Of a DNA stretch of 63,378 bases, positions 50,974 to 59,047 are shown piece after piece; position 1 is the stretch's first letter; each line of letters begins with the position of its first letter. Origin of the DNA: Ideonella sp. A 288 (lineage in GTDB: Bacteria > Pseudomonadota > Gammaproteobacteria > Burkholderiales > Burkholderiaceae_C); NCBI RefSeq assembly GCF_002198735.1, contig NZ_MWLO01000135.1:19635-83012 (forward strand), read 5' to 3'. The notes beneath the pieces were generated by a model. That model was not told where the DNA came from. It worked only from the letters and a program-made list of their open reading frames with translations, and did no database searches. The position numbers and the translations under genes are program-made.

Positions 50974-51993
50974 ATGACCAACGATTTGCAGCAGGCCCCC
51001 GAACTGGTCTGCCCGGCCGGCTCTCTTCGCGCGCTGCAGGCGGCGGTGGACGCGGGCGCCGACGCCGTGTACCTGGGCCTGAAGGACGCCACCAACGCGC
51101 GCAACTTCGCCGGCCTGAACTTCGACGACGCGCAGGTGCGCGACGGCGTGGCCCATGCCCATGCGCGCGGCGCCAAGGTGCTGATGGCGCTGAACACCTT
51201 TGCCGATGCGCGCGACGCCGGCCCCTGGCGGCGCGCGGTCGACAAGGCGGTGTCGCTGGGCGCCGACGCGCTGATCGTGGCCGACACCGCCGTGATGGGC
51301 TACTGCCGCGACGAGCACCCTTCGCTGCGGCTGCACCTGTCGGTGCAGGCCTCGGCCACCAGCCACGCGGCCATCGAGTTCTACCGCAAGCGCTATGGCG
51401 TGCAGCGCGCGGTGCTGCCGCGGGTGCTGACGATGCAGCAGGTGGCCCAGGTCATCAAGCACACCGACATCGACATCGAGGTCTTCGGCTTCGGCAGCCT
51501 GTGCGTGATGGTGGAGGGCCGCTGCGCGCTGTCGTCCTACGCCACCGGCCAGTCGCCCAACAACGCCGGCGTGTGCTCGCCGCCGTCGGCCGTGCGCTGG
51601 CAGGACGCCAAGGACGGCGTGCAGGCGCGGCTGAACGGCGTGCTGATCGACTGTTATGCCCCCGACGAGCCGCGCGGCTACCCCACGCTGTGCAAGGGCC
51701 GCTTCGTCGTCGACGGCCGGCGCGACTACGCCCTCGAGGAGCCGACCAGCCTGAACACCCTGGCCATCCTGCCCGAGCTGATCGCCATGGGTGTCAAGGC
51801 CTTCAAGATCGAAGGCCGGCAGCGCAGCGCGGCCTATGTCGAGCAGGTGACCCGCGTGTGGCGCGCCGCCATCGACCAGGCCTGCTCGGCGCAGGGCCGC
51901 TACAGCGTGCAGCCCGAGTGGGCGGCCATGCTGTCGCGCCACGCCGAGGGCCAGCAGCACACGCTGGGCGCCTACAACCGCCCGTGGCGCTGA
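50974..51993 (+). CDS. ubiU: UbiU, O2-independent ubiquinone hydroxylation protein (U32 peptidase family)
   Basis: This 339-residue U32-family protein starts ELVCPAGSLRALQAAVDAG and has the Fe-S cysteine set in GSLCVMVEGRCALSSY, GVCSPPSA and YPTLCKGRF, plus KIEGRQRSAAYVEQVTRVWR. UbiU with UbiV forms a 4Fe-4S heterodimer that hydroxylates ubiquinone precursors without oxygen, using prephenate as hydroxyl donor. It is followed by ubiV and ubiT in one operon. Confidence 0.92.
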   Translation: MTNDLQQAPELVCPAGSLRALQAAVDAGADAVYLGLKDATNARNFAGLNFDDAQVRDGVAHAHARGAKVLMALNTFADARDAGPWRRAVDKAVSLGADALIVADTAVMGYCRDEHPSLRLHLSVQASATSHAAIEFYRKRYGVQRAVLPRVLTMQQVAQVIKHTDIDIEVFGFGSLCVMVEGRCALSSYATGQSPNNAGVCSPPSAVRWQDAKDGVQARLNGVLIDCYAPDEPRGYPTLCKGRFVVDGRRDYALEEPTSLNTLAILPELIAMGVKAFKIEGRQRSAAYVEQVTRVWRAAIDQACSAQGRYSVQPEWAAMLSRHAEGQQHTLGAYNRPWR

Positions 51994-52009
51994 GCGCATT
52001 CACCGACCC

Positions 52010-52984
52010 ATGACCTCACCGATGACGAACGACGTTTCCTCGCGCCTGGCCCTCACCGTCGGCCCGGTGCTGTACCACTGGCCGCGCGCCACGCTGATGC
52101 AGTTCTACGCCGACCTGGCCGACAGCCCGGCCGACACCGTGGTGCTGGGCGAGGCCGTGTGCGCGCGCCGGCGCGAACTGCGCCTGGACGACTGGCTGGC
52201 CATCGGCCGCGAACTGGCCGCCGCCGGCAAGGACGTGGTGCTGGTGGCGCAGACGCTGATCGAATCCGAGGCCGACCTGCGCCTGATCGAGCGCCAGGGC
52301 GAGCAGCACGAGTTCGCGGTGGAGGCCGGCGACGCATCGGCGCTGCAACTGCTGGCCGGACGCGTGCCCCTGGTGTTGGGGCCGCACCTCAACATCTACA
52401 GCCGCGCGGCACTCGTCGAGCATGCCGACCTGGGCGCCCAGCGCTGGGCGGCGCCGGTGGAACTGGCGCTGGACGCCATCGGCCTGGTCAACCCGCCGAA
52501 CGACCCGGTGCGCACGCCGCAGGGCGAGGCCATCGCCACCGAGGCCTGGGTCTTTGGGCGCATGCCGCTGGCCTTCTCGGCGCGCTGCTTCACCGCGCGC
52601 CACCACCACCTGGCCAAGGACGACTGCGGCTACCGCTGCCTGGCCGACCCCGACGGCCTGGCGCTGGCGTCCACCGAGGGCCAGCCCTTCCTGGTGCTGA
52701 ACGGCACCCAGACGCAATCCGCCACGGTGCAGAACCTGATCGGCGAAGGCGCCGCGCTGCGCGCCGCCGGCGTCTCGCGGCTGCGGCTGTCGCCCTGCGC
52801 CCAGGGCTTCAGCCAGGTGCTGGCCGACTTCGAGGCGGTGATGAACGGCGGAGCGAGCGAACAGGGCCGCGCCTCGATCACTGCCGACAGCCGCGCCGCG
52901 GCGTGGACCGCCCAAGGCGTGCCCGGCCCCTTCAGCAATGGCTATGCCCGCCGACTGCCGGGCATGGTCTGGAGCAACGCATGA
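52010..52984 (+). CDS. ubiV: UbiV, O2-independent ubiquinone hydroxylation protein
   Basis: This 324-residue partner of UbiU has the U32-type barrel (VGPVLYHWPRATLMQFYADL, LGEAVCARRREL) and a cysteine group in SARCFTARHHHLAKDDCGYR plus a final Cys in LSPCAQGFSQVL, which should hold a 4Fe-4S cluster. It starts 16 bp after ubiU; ATG at 52022 is an alternative. ubiT overlaps its stop by ATGA. Confidence 0.9.
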   Translation: MTSPMTNDVSSRLALTVGPVLYHWPRATLMQFYADLADSPADTVVLGEAVCARRRELRLDDWLAIGRELAAAGKDVVLVAQTLIESEADLRLIERQGEQHEFAVEAGDASALQLLAGRVPLVLGPHLNIYSRAALVEHADLGAQRWAAPVELALDAIGLVNPPNDPVRTPQGEAIATEAWVFGRMPLAFSARCFTARHHHLAKDDCGYRCLADPDGLALASTEGQPFLVLNGTQTQSATVQNLIGEGAALRAAGVSRLRLSPCAQGFSQVLADFEAVMNGGASEQGRASITADSRAAAWTAQGVPGPFSNGYARRLPGMVWSNA

Positions 52985-53463
52985 GCGCACCCGTCGATCG
53001 CATCATCCCGGCCGGGCTGCCGGCCTTCCTGGCGCCGCTGCACCGGCGCGTCGTCCAGCTGGTCGAGCGCCTGCCGGTGACGCCGCCGTCCTTCGTCGCC
53101 GCGCGCGTGCTCGACCGGGTGCTTTTGCCGCGCCTGCCGGCCGACGCGCGCCAGGCGCTGGACCGCCGCCATGTCGAACTGTGCGTCACCGATTTCGGCC
53201 TGCGCGTGCGGCTGCAACTCACCCCCACCGGCTTCGCGCTGGCCGGCGAGCGCGGTGAGGTGGCGCTGCGCATCCTGGCCACCGGCTCCAGCTACCTGCG
53301 CCTGCTGCGCGGCGAGGACGATCCCGACCGCATGTTCTTCGAGCGAACCCTGGTGATGGAGGGCGACACCGAGCTCGGCCTGGTGCTGAAGAACACGCTC
53401 GACGCGATCGGGCCGCTGTGGCCGCGGCGGGCGCCGACCGCAGCGCCCAGCACGCGTCCTTGA
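52981..53463 (+). CDS. ubiT: UbiT, SCP2-type lipid-binding protein
   Basis: This 160-residue protein has the SCP2 sterol-carrier-like fold (LRVRLQLTPTGFALA, ILATGSSYLRLLRGEDDPDR, MFFERTLVMEGDTELGLVLK). In E. coli UbiT is needed for anaerobic ubiquinone synthesis and binds the hydrophobic intermediates. Its place at the end of ubiUV, with ATGA overlap, supports the assignment. Confidence 0.88.
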   Translation: MSAPVDRIIPAGLPAFLAPLHRRVVQLVERLPVTPPSFVAARVLDRVLLPRLPADARQALDRRHVELCVTDFGLRVRLQLTPTGFALAGERGEVALRILATGSSYLRLLRGEDDPDRMFFERTLVMEGDTELGLVLKNTLDAIGPLWPRRAPTAAPSTRP

Positions 53464-53662
53464 CCAGTGCGTCGCGCCGACTGCGCGACTGGCGCCGATG
53501 TTCAATGTGTCGGCCAGACGGACACGAGGGGCAACAAAGTCCAACCCTCGTTCCGGTGTCTCGAGGTCAGGGCCATTCGTCGGATCCTCTCCGATTCGAC
53601 AGGCTCGACATGAGGTACTTCGGCGTCATCGGCTCCTCGCTGTTTGCCGACAACGCGTCGTG

Positions 53663-54637
53663 CTAGGCGAGGCTGAGGTCGATATCGAAACTGTTCGTCC
53701 AGGGCCCACCGAATGCGATGTGCTTGTAGTGCGGCATCGCCTGGGCGGCCTGGCCTGCCATCGCACCAGGTGCGAACACGCCGGCCAGGCCGGCCACGAG
53801 CAACGAGCCTTGACCAGGCACCCCTTCGACCACCACGTAAGTCGGGTTGATCGACACGTGCAGCGTCAATTGCTCGGCGAGTCCGGCAGCGTTCTCGTTC
53901 ATCCAGACCGCCTGACCCGGAATCGGCAGGTTTGACAGCGCCAGCACCGGGGGTTGGTTCAACTCGGGCTTGGCGTTGATCAGGTTGGGCGCGCCATCGC
54001 TGACCAGATCCATCCAACTGCTGTAGGTCTTGCCGCCACGCGACTGCGACATCGTGATTTCGTGGCGCAAGACGTTCGCGTCCGAGTGCTGCGCGAAGGT
54101 GAAGTCGGTGACCGAGTGGCTGCGAGTGGTGCCGAAAGTGACGCCGCCGCCGGCGTTGCCGGTGGGTGTATCGCCGAAGAATCCGGCCGAGCCGTTGACG
54201 TTGTACGAGACCGAACTGCTGATCGAACCGGATTGGTTGGTGCCCTCGGGCGACTCGGTCTGGATGGTCCAGTTCGGGCTGGCCTTGTCGGGGTCCGGAG
54301 CGTCGCCCGAGCGCTGCAGCCACGCCAGGCACGACAGCTTCTCGATGTAGTAGCCGCGGATATCGTCCTGGTCAAAGTAGCCCTGCGTGCCGGGGCCCGT
54401 GGCCTGCGAGGAACCGACGCCCATCTCGCTGCCGCCGAAGTCGACGTAGAGAAACTTCTTGTGGACCTTCGGGCCGCCATTCGTCGTCACGAAGTCGTCG
54501 CCGGTGAGCTGCAGCTTGACGTTGAGACGGCCCGACAGCGTCTGGTGCAGGTCGTAGCCTCCGCACGGGCTCTTGTACACCTGGGGTGACGAGTACGGGA
54601 CGGTGACGTTTGGCAGCGTGTTGACTTTCAGGCTCAT
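53663..54637 (-). CDS. possible leukocidin/hemolysin-like pore-forming protein
   Basis: I recognise this 324-residue protein only by pattern. The middle alternates small and polar residues around a Gly/Ser/Thr-rich stretch (GSISSSVSYNVNGSAGFFGD, then GGGVTFGTTRSHSVTDFTFA), similar to the membrane-inserting stem of leukocidin-type beta-pore toxins. A Trp in SPNWTIQTESPEG precedes it, also like that family. There is no signal peptide. The tail is Ala/Gly-rich. A 209-aa gene lies 93 bp upstream on the same strand and may be a partner. Confidence 0.4.
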   Translation of the reverse strand: MSLKVNTLPNVTVPYSSPQVYKSPCGGYDLHQTLSGRLNVKLQLTGDDFVTTNGGPKVHKKFLYVDFGGSEMGVGSSQATGPGTQGYFDQDDIRGYYIEKLSCLAWLQRSGDAPDPDKASPNWTIQTESPEGTNQSGSISSSVSYNVNGSAGFFGDTPTGNAGGGVTFGTTRSHSVTDFTFAQHSDANVLRHEITMSQSRGGKTYSSWMDLVSDGAPNLINAKPELNQPPVLALSNLPIPGQAVWMNENAAGLAEQLTLHVSINPTYVVVEGVPGQGSLLVAGLAGVFAPGAMAGQAAQAMPHYKHIAFGGPWTNSFDIDLSLA

Positions 54638-54730
54638 GTCGGCGCTTTCGGTGACCCCCGGTGCGCCGGGAGTGGGTCGGAGGTTCGGCGGGCTTGGTCG
54701 GCGGCGTGGGCGTTCACCGCATCCGCGTGG

Positions 54731-55360
54731 TCATTTGAACAGCGCGTCGGGCACCTTTCCGTAGGTTCCCTCGACGGTGGTGGTCGGATCGGGGGGTACC
54801 CAATACTCGGACCCGGCGTCGACCTTGGTGCCTGCGATGTCGTCAATGTTCGATGTTGCGCCGGCCGTCAGGTCGCGGTCTTCCCGGAGGTAGGCGTCAC
54901 CGGGGGCCGGTGGTCGGGTGTAGCCTGCACCGGGCACCGCATACGGTACCGCCCGCAACTGCATGTACTCGGCCTTGGCCGCCGTCGTCGCAGTGGCGAG
55001 GTCGGCGACCTCGTTGTTGATCGCGTTGCTCGGTGAGACGCTCGCGTCCAGCGTGATTCCGAGTTCGCTCTTGAAGAACGGCGCGATCTGCGCAACTGCC
55101 GCGTTGAACTGCCGCGTGCCACGGGTCGTCGCGTTCATCGGATCGGCGCGGATGCGCTCACAGCGCTCGACGACGGCGGACAGCGCGATGAGGTCGGCCT
55201 CCGAAATTGGCTTGTCCGGGACCGTGGCGCCGATCTCCTCGAAGAACTTGCAGGTCCCGACGACGAACCAGCTCTTCTCCCGCTGCTGGGTCTTGTACTG
55301 CGACCACACCTCGATGGCGTTCTTCAGGCCGAGCGTGAGGTCGTAAGGACTGATGGTCAT
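54731..55360 (-). CDS. hypothetical protein, partner of the pore-like gene
   Basis: I do not recognise this 209-residue protein. It starts MTISPYDLTLGLKNAIEVW, is helical in its first half (FFEEIGATVPDKPISEADLI, ALSAVVERCERIRAD) and has a Pro/Gly/Asp-rich tail (YWVPPDPTTTVEG). No signal or membrane helix is seen. The start at 55360 is the first sensible ATG. It precedes the pore-like gene on the same strand. Confidence 0.5.
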   Translation of the reverse strand: MTISPYDLTLGLKNAIEVWSQYKTQQREKSWFVVGTCKFFEEIGATVPDKPISEADLIALSAVVERCERIRADPMNATTRGTRQFNAAVAQIAPFFKSELGITLDASVSPSNAINNEVADLATATTAAKAEYMQLRAVPYAVPGAGYTRPPAPGDAYLREDRDLTAGATSNIDDIAGTKVDAGSEYWVPPDPTTTVEGTYGKVPDALFK

Positions 55361-55616
55361 TGTCAAGGCGCTGCTCCTCAGACTGTGACCGCGCGCGGCA
55401 ACCACGCGCACCAGTCGGTTTTTCGTACCGGCGATGGTAGTGAGGTGTCGACGCCACCGCAACCCGCGCCAGGCGCCCGTGCACCTGTTGGCCGGCAGGT
55501 CCGCGCCTCAGAGGGTGGCGCCGGGGGCCTCATCGTCATCTGACAAGGAAGAATGGCGACCTCAGCAGTGGTGTCGTGACGAAGGCCCTGTCGACAGCAC
55601 GGCGCCGGCAGAGGCG

Positions 55617-55721
55617 ATGAGCCTGGCGCCTATCCTGCTGCTGGCGCTGCCGAGTGCGCTTTATGGCTTGTGGCTGATGCGCCATGTCGGCAAAGTGGAT
55701 GCAACGACGGAGAACCCATGA
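55617..55721 (+). CDS. possible small membrane peptide, 34 aa
   Basis: A short frame reads MSLAPILLLALPSALYGLWL and then a polar tail, ending with TGA overlapping the ATG of the M13 peptidase by ATGA. The one hydrophobic segment and the overlap suggest a small translated leader or membrane peptide. The ribosome site is weak and the call is tentative. Confidence 0.3.
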   Translation: MSLAPILLLALPSALYGLWLMRHVGKVDATTENP

Positions 55722-57799
55722 ATCGGATTGCCACCACCATCTTCTTCTGCCTGTCGAGCACCTTCGCGCTGGCTGGCCCGCCCAACCCGTCGGCCGCCGT
55801 GATCCACCGGCCCGTCAAGCCCACCACCCAGTCGCCAACCGGGGTGATCGGCTATTCGGCCAGCCACATGGACCGCAGCGTCGACCCGCGCCAGGACTTC
55901 TACGCCTATGCCAACGGCAACTGGCTGAAGCGGCTGGCGATTCCCGATGCCGAGTCCGACATCGGTGGTTTCTCGATGCTGGGCGCCAACCTGGATGGTC
56001 AGCTGCAGCGGCTGGCCGTGCAGGCCAGCCAGGGCCAGGCACCCAAGGGCAGTCAGGCGCAGCAGGTGGGCGATTTCTACCGGGCCGCGCTCGACATGCG
56101 GCAGCGAGACGCCGCCGGCCTGCAGCCGTTGCAGGCCGACCTGGACGCGGCCACGCGCGCCGTCGGCCCGGCCGACCTGGCCCGGGTGTCGCTGCGGCTG
56201 CAGGCCGGCACCGGCAATTCGCCGCTGTTCAACCTGATGACGGTGCCCGACCTCAAGGACAGCAGCCGCACGCAGCTGTCCCTGCAGTTCGGGGACCTGC
56301 AGCTGCCGCAGGACCAGTATCGCGATCCGGCCAGCCAGAAGATCCGTGACGTGTACGTCGACTACATCACCCGCATGCACCAGCAGCTGGGCGATGCGCC
56401 CGATGTGGCGGCCGCCAAGGCGCGCACCATCCTGGCGATGGAAGGGGAACTGGCGGCGAGGCGCTTGACGCCTCTGCAGTTGTACGAACCGGCGCTGATC
56501 TACAACCTGCTGTCGGTGGATGAGGCGCAGGCCCTGATCCCCGCCTTCGACCTGCGGGCGATGGCTGCGGCAGCTGAGCTGACGCTGCCCGCCCGGGTGC
56601 AGGTGTACGACCTCGGCGCGGCCAAGGCGACGCAGCAGTTGCTCAGCAGCCGGCCTGCGCAGGACGTGCAGACGCTGCTTCGCTGGTGGGTGCTGGCGCT
56701 GAACGCCGACTTGCTCGGCCAGCCCTGGTTCCAGCTCAGCCAGGACTACCAGCGCCAGCGCGACGGCCTGGCCACCTCGCTGCCACTGGAGCGCCAGGCG
56801 GTGAAGGCGCTGACGATGCAGCTGTACCACCCGATGTCTCAGTTGTATGTGCAGCAGTACTACACCGACACCACCCGGCGCGAGATCACGCAGATGGTGG
56901 GCCACATCAAGGCTGAGTTCGCCCGGCGCCTGAAGTCCAACCCCTGGCTGGATGCGCCGACCCGCGCCGCCGCGCTGGGCAAGCTGGCCCAGGTCGACAT
57001 CCAGGTCGGCTACCCGCAGCGCTGGATCGACTTCAGCGGCGTGGAAATCCGACCCGACGACCACCTGGGCAACAACCAGCGCCTGGCCGCCTTCCGGCTG
57101 CAGCGTGAGCTCGACAAGGTCGGCAAGCCGGCCGTGCGCGAGCGCTTCGCCGAGGTCGGCCACACCACGCCGGTCTCGGTCAACGCCGCCTACGACCCGC
57201 AGCTCAACGGCATCGACATCACCGCCGCCATCTCGCAGCCGCCGTTCTACACGCCGGGCGCTGACCCGGCGGTGAACTACTGCACCATGGGTGCGGTGGT
57301 CGGCCACGAGCTGACGCACGGCTTCGACAACTTCGGAGGCAAGTTCGACGCCCAGGGCAATGTGCGCGACTGGTGGACGCCCCGGGCCACGGCCGAGTTC
57401 AAGAAACGCAACGGCCGGCTGGTCGCGCAGTACAGCCAGTTCCAGCTGCTGCCGGGACTGAAGGTCGACGGCGCCCTGACGCTGGGCGAGAACACCGCCG
57501 ACCTGGGCGGCATCACGATGGCGCACGCCGCGCTGCACCGGGCGCTGAAGGGCAAGCCGCAGCCCAAGGTGGACGGCCTGAGCACCGACCAGCGCTGCTT
57601 CGTCGCCTGGTCCCAGCTGTGGATCTACAAAGCCCGCGAGGAGCTCATCCGCGTGCGGGCCGCCACCGACTACCACGCCAACAGCGTCGTGCGCGGTTAC
57701 GGCCCGCTGTTGAACCTGGACGCCTTCCACAAGGCCTTTGGCACCCGGCCCGGTGACGCGATGTGGCGCAAGCCGTCCGACCGGGTGCGCATCTGGTGA
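55718..57799 (+). CDS. M13-family (neprilysin-like) zinc metallopeptidase
   Basis: This 693-residue secreted peptidase has a signal peptide (MNRIATTIFFCLSSTFALAG), an M13 N-terminal domain (DFYAYANGNWLKRLAIPDAE) and the catalytic domain with NAAYDPQLNGID, the zinc motif HELTH in VVGHELTHGFDN, and ENTADLGG with the third zinc ligand. It ends with the family CxxW-like region replaced by RVRIW. It degrades small peptides in the periplasm or outside. Confidence 0.92.
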   Translation: MNRIATTIFFCLSSTFALAGPPNPSAAVIHRPVKPTTQSPTGVIGYSASHMDRSVDPRQDFYAYANGNWLKRLAIPDAESDIGGFSMLGANLDGQLQRLAVQASQGQAPKGSQAQQVGDFYRAALDMRQRDAAGLQPLQADLDAATRAVGPADLARVSLRLQAGTGNSPLFNLMTVPDLKDSSRTQLSLQFGDLQLPQDQYRDPASQKIRDVYVDYITRMHQQLGDAPDVAAAKARTILAMEGELAARRLTPLQLYEPALIYNLLSVDEAQALIPAFDLRAMAAAAELTLPARVQVYDLGAAKATQQLLSSRPAQDVQTLLRWWVLALNADLLGQPWFQLSQDYQRQRDGLATSLPLERQAVKALTMQLYHPMSQLYVQQYYTDTTRREITQMVGHIKAEFARRLKSNPWLDAPTRAAALGKLAQVDIQVGYPQRWIDFSGVEIRPDDHLGNNQRLAAFRLQRELDKVGKPAVRERFAEVGHTTPVSVNAAYDPQLNGIDITAAISQPPFYTPGADPAVNYCTMGAVVGHELTHGFDNFGGKFDAQGNVRDWWTPRATAEFKKRNGRLVAQYSQFQLLPGLKVDGALTLGENTADLGGITMAHAALHRALKGKPQPKVDGLSTDQRCFVAWSQLWIYKAREELIRVRAATDYHANSVVRGYGPLLNLDAFHKAFGTRPGDAMWRKPSDRVRIW

Positions 57800-58096
57800 A
57801 CCGCGATCCTGGAGCGCTGCCAGGGCGGTCGCGGCAGGGGCGGGGAGCACGCTGCGCCACTGTCGCGACCTGAGCATGTCGATCAGGGCCTGCTTGTCGT
57901 CGGACGATGCCGGCCCGGCCTTGCGCCATCGCACAGGCTCGAGATGAGTTCACCGAACGGAAACACCACAGGCCCGCCTTGAAACTGAAGGTATACGGTC
58001 AGCGATGACGACCTCTTTGCGGCAGTCAAGTGGCGGGCGCAAGCGTCATCGTCGGGTCGCGCTCGGGCACCCGATGGGGCGCCCATTGGCGCGCCC

Positions 58097-58777
58097 TCAA
58101 CGCAGCGCCAGCGGCGGCCCTTCGGCGCGCAAGCGGTCCAGCAGGGCCTCGGCGGGCCAGCGCCACGGCATGGACGGCAGCTCGGAGGCGCCCTCGTGCG
58201 CCCGCCACTGCTGCAGCACCCAGGCTGGCGCGCCCAGCGCGCGCAGCGTGCGAGCGGTGGCCAGCAGCGCGTCGTCGTCGACGTAGGCGGGGTGGTAGGT
58301 GGTACGCAACTCGTGGTCCACGCCGCTGGCCAGCAGATGATCCAGTGCGCGACGCACCGCATCGCCGCTGCGCCGCGTGCCGGTGAGTGCGTCGTACCGG
58401 GCGAAATCGGTCTTCACGTCGAAGCCCACCCAGGCCAGGTCGGGCAGCAGCGCCGCCAGGCGCTCGGGGTAGATGCCGGCGGTGTGCAGCGCGGCCTGCA
58501 GGCCCAGGCCGCGCACGTCGGCCACCGCATCGGGCAGGCGGGGGTCGAGCGTGGGTTCGCCTCCGCTGAACACCACGCCGTCGAGCAGGCCGACGCGGCG
58601 CGACAGCGTGACCATCACCTCGGCCCAGCCGGGCCCGCGGCCCGTGCCGCGCTCTTGCAGGCCGGGGTTGTGGCAGTAGGTGCAGCGCCAGGGGCAGCCC
58701 TGCACGAAGGCCACTGCGGCCAGGCGGTCGGGCCAGTCGGTGGTGCTCAGCGGCGTGAAGCCACCCAGCTCAAGCAC
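58097..58777 (-). CDS. nrdG: anaerobic ribonucleotide reductase activating protein
   Basis: This 226-residue radical SAM enzyme has CPWRCTYCHNP (C-x3-C-x2-C), then FSGGEPTLDP and FDVKTDFARYDALTG, as in the longer NrdG type. It makes the glycyl radical on NrdD. Its start overlaps the end of the small glycyl-radical ORF by 8 bp. About 297 bp downstream to the M13 gene show no other gene. Confidence 0.9.
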   Translation of the reverse strand: MLELGGFTPLSTTDWPDRLAAVAFVQGCPWRCTYCHNPGLQERGTGRGPGWAEVMVTLSRRVGLLDGVVFSGGEPTLDPRLPDAVADVRGLGLQAALHTAGIYPERLAALLPDLAWVGFDVKTDFARYDALTGTRRSGDAVRRALDHLLASGVDHELRTTYHPAYVDDDALLATARTLRALGAPAWVLQQWRAHEGASELPSMPWRWPAEALLDRLRAEGPPLALR

Positions 58778-58988
58778 AGGCCGGCGCGGGCGCTTCGGTG
58801 TCCACCTGCGGCGTCGGCGCGCGGCCGGGCTCGACGAAGTAGCGTCGCTGGTTGAACTCGCCCTGCTTGCCGATGTTGAACGACGCCATCGGGCGGTGGT
58901 AGCCCATCACGCGGGTCCAGACCTCGCAGCGCTGGCGCTCGTGGTCGGCCAGCAGCGGATGGGTGGGCAGGCTCAGGCAAACGGTCAT
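58770..58988 (-). CDS. small NrdD glycyl-radical subunit
   Basis: This 72-residue protein reads RCEVWTRVMGYHRPMASFNI, GKQGEFNQRRYFVE, which is the glycyl-radical loop (VMGY) that normally ends NrdD. The large NrdD ends after its zinc motif at 59048 without this segment. So the radical domain is a separate chain here, encoded 59 bp downstream of the large subunit. The Gly in VMGY is the predicted radical site. Confidence 0.75.
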   Translation of the reverse strand: MTVCLSLPTHPLLADHERQRCEVWTRVMGYHRPMASFNIGKQGEFNQRRYFVEPGRAPTPQVDTEAPAPACA

Positions 58989-59047
58989 GGAGGATCCTTG
59001 TCGAAGGTGTGGGCGCGTGGGCGGAGGGAAGGGCGCGGGCGCGCCGG

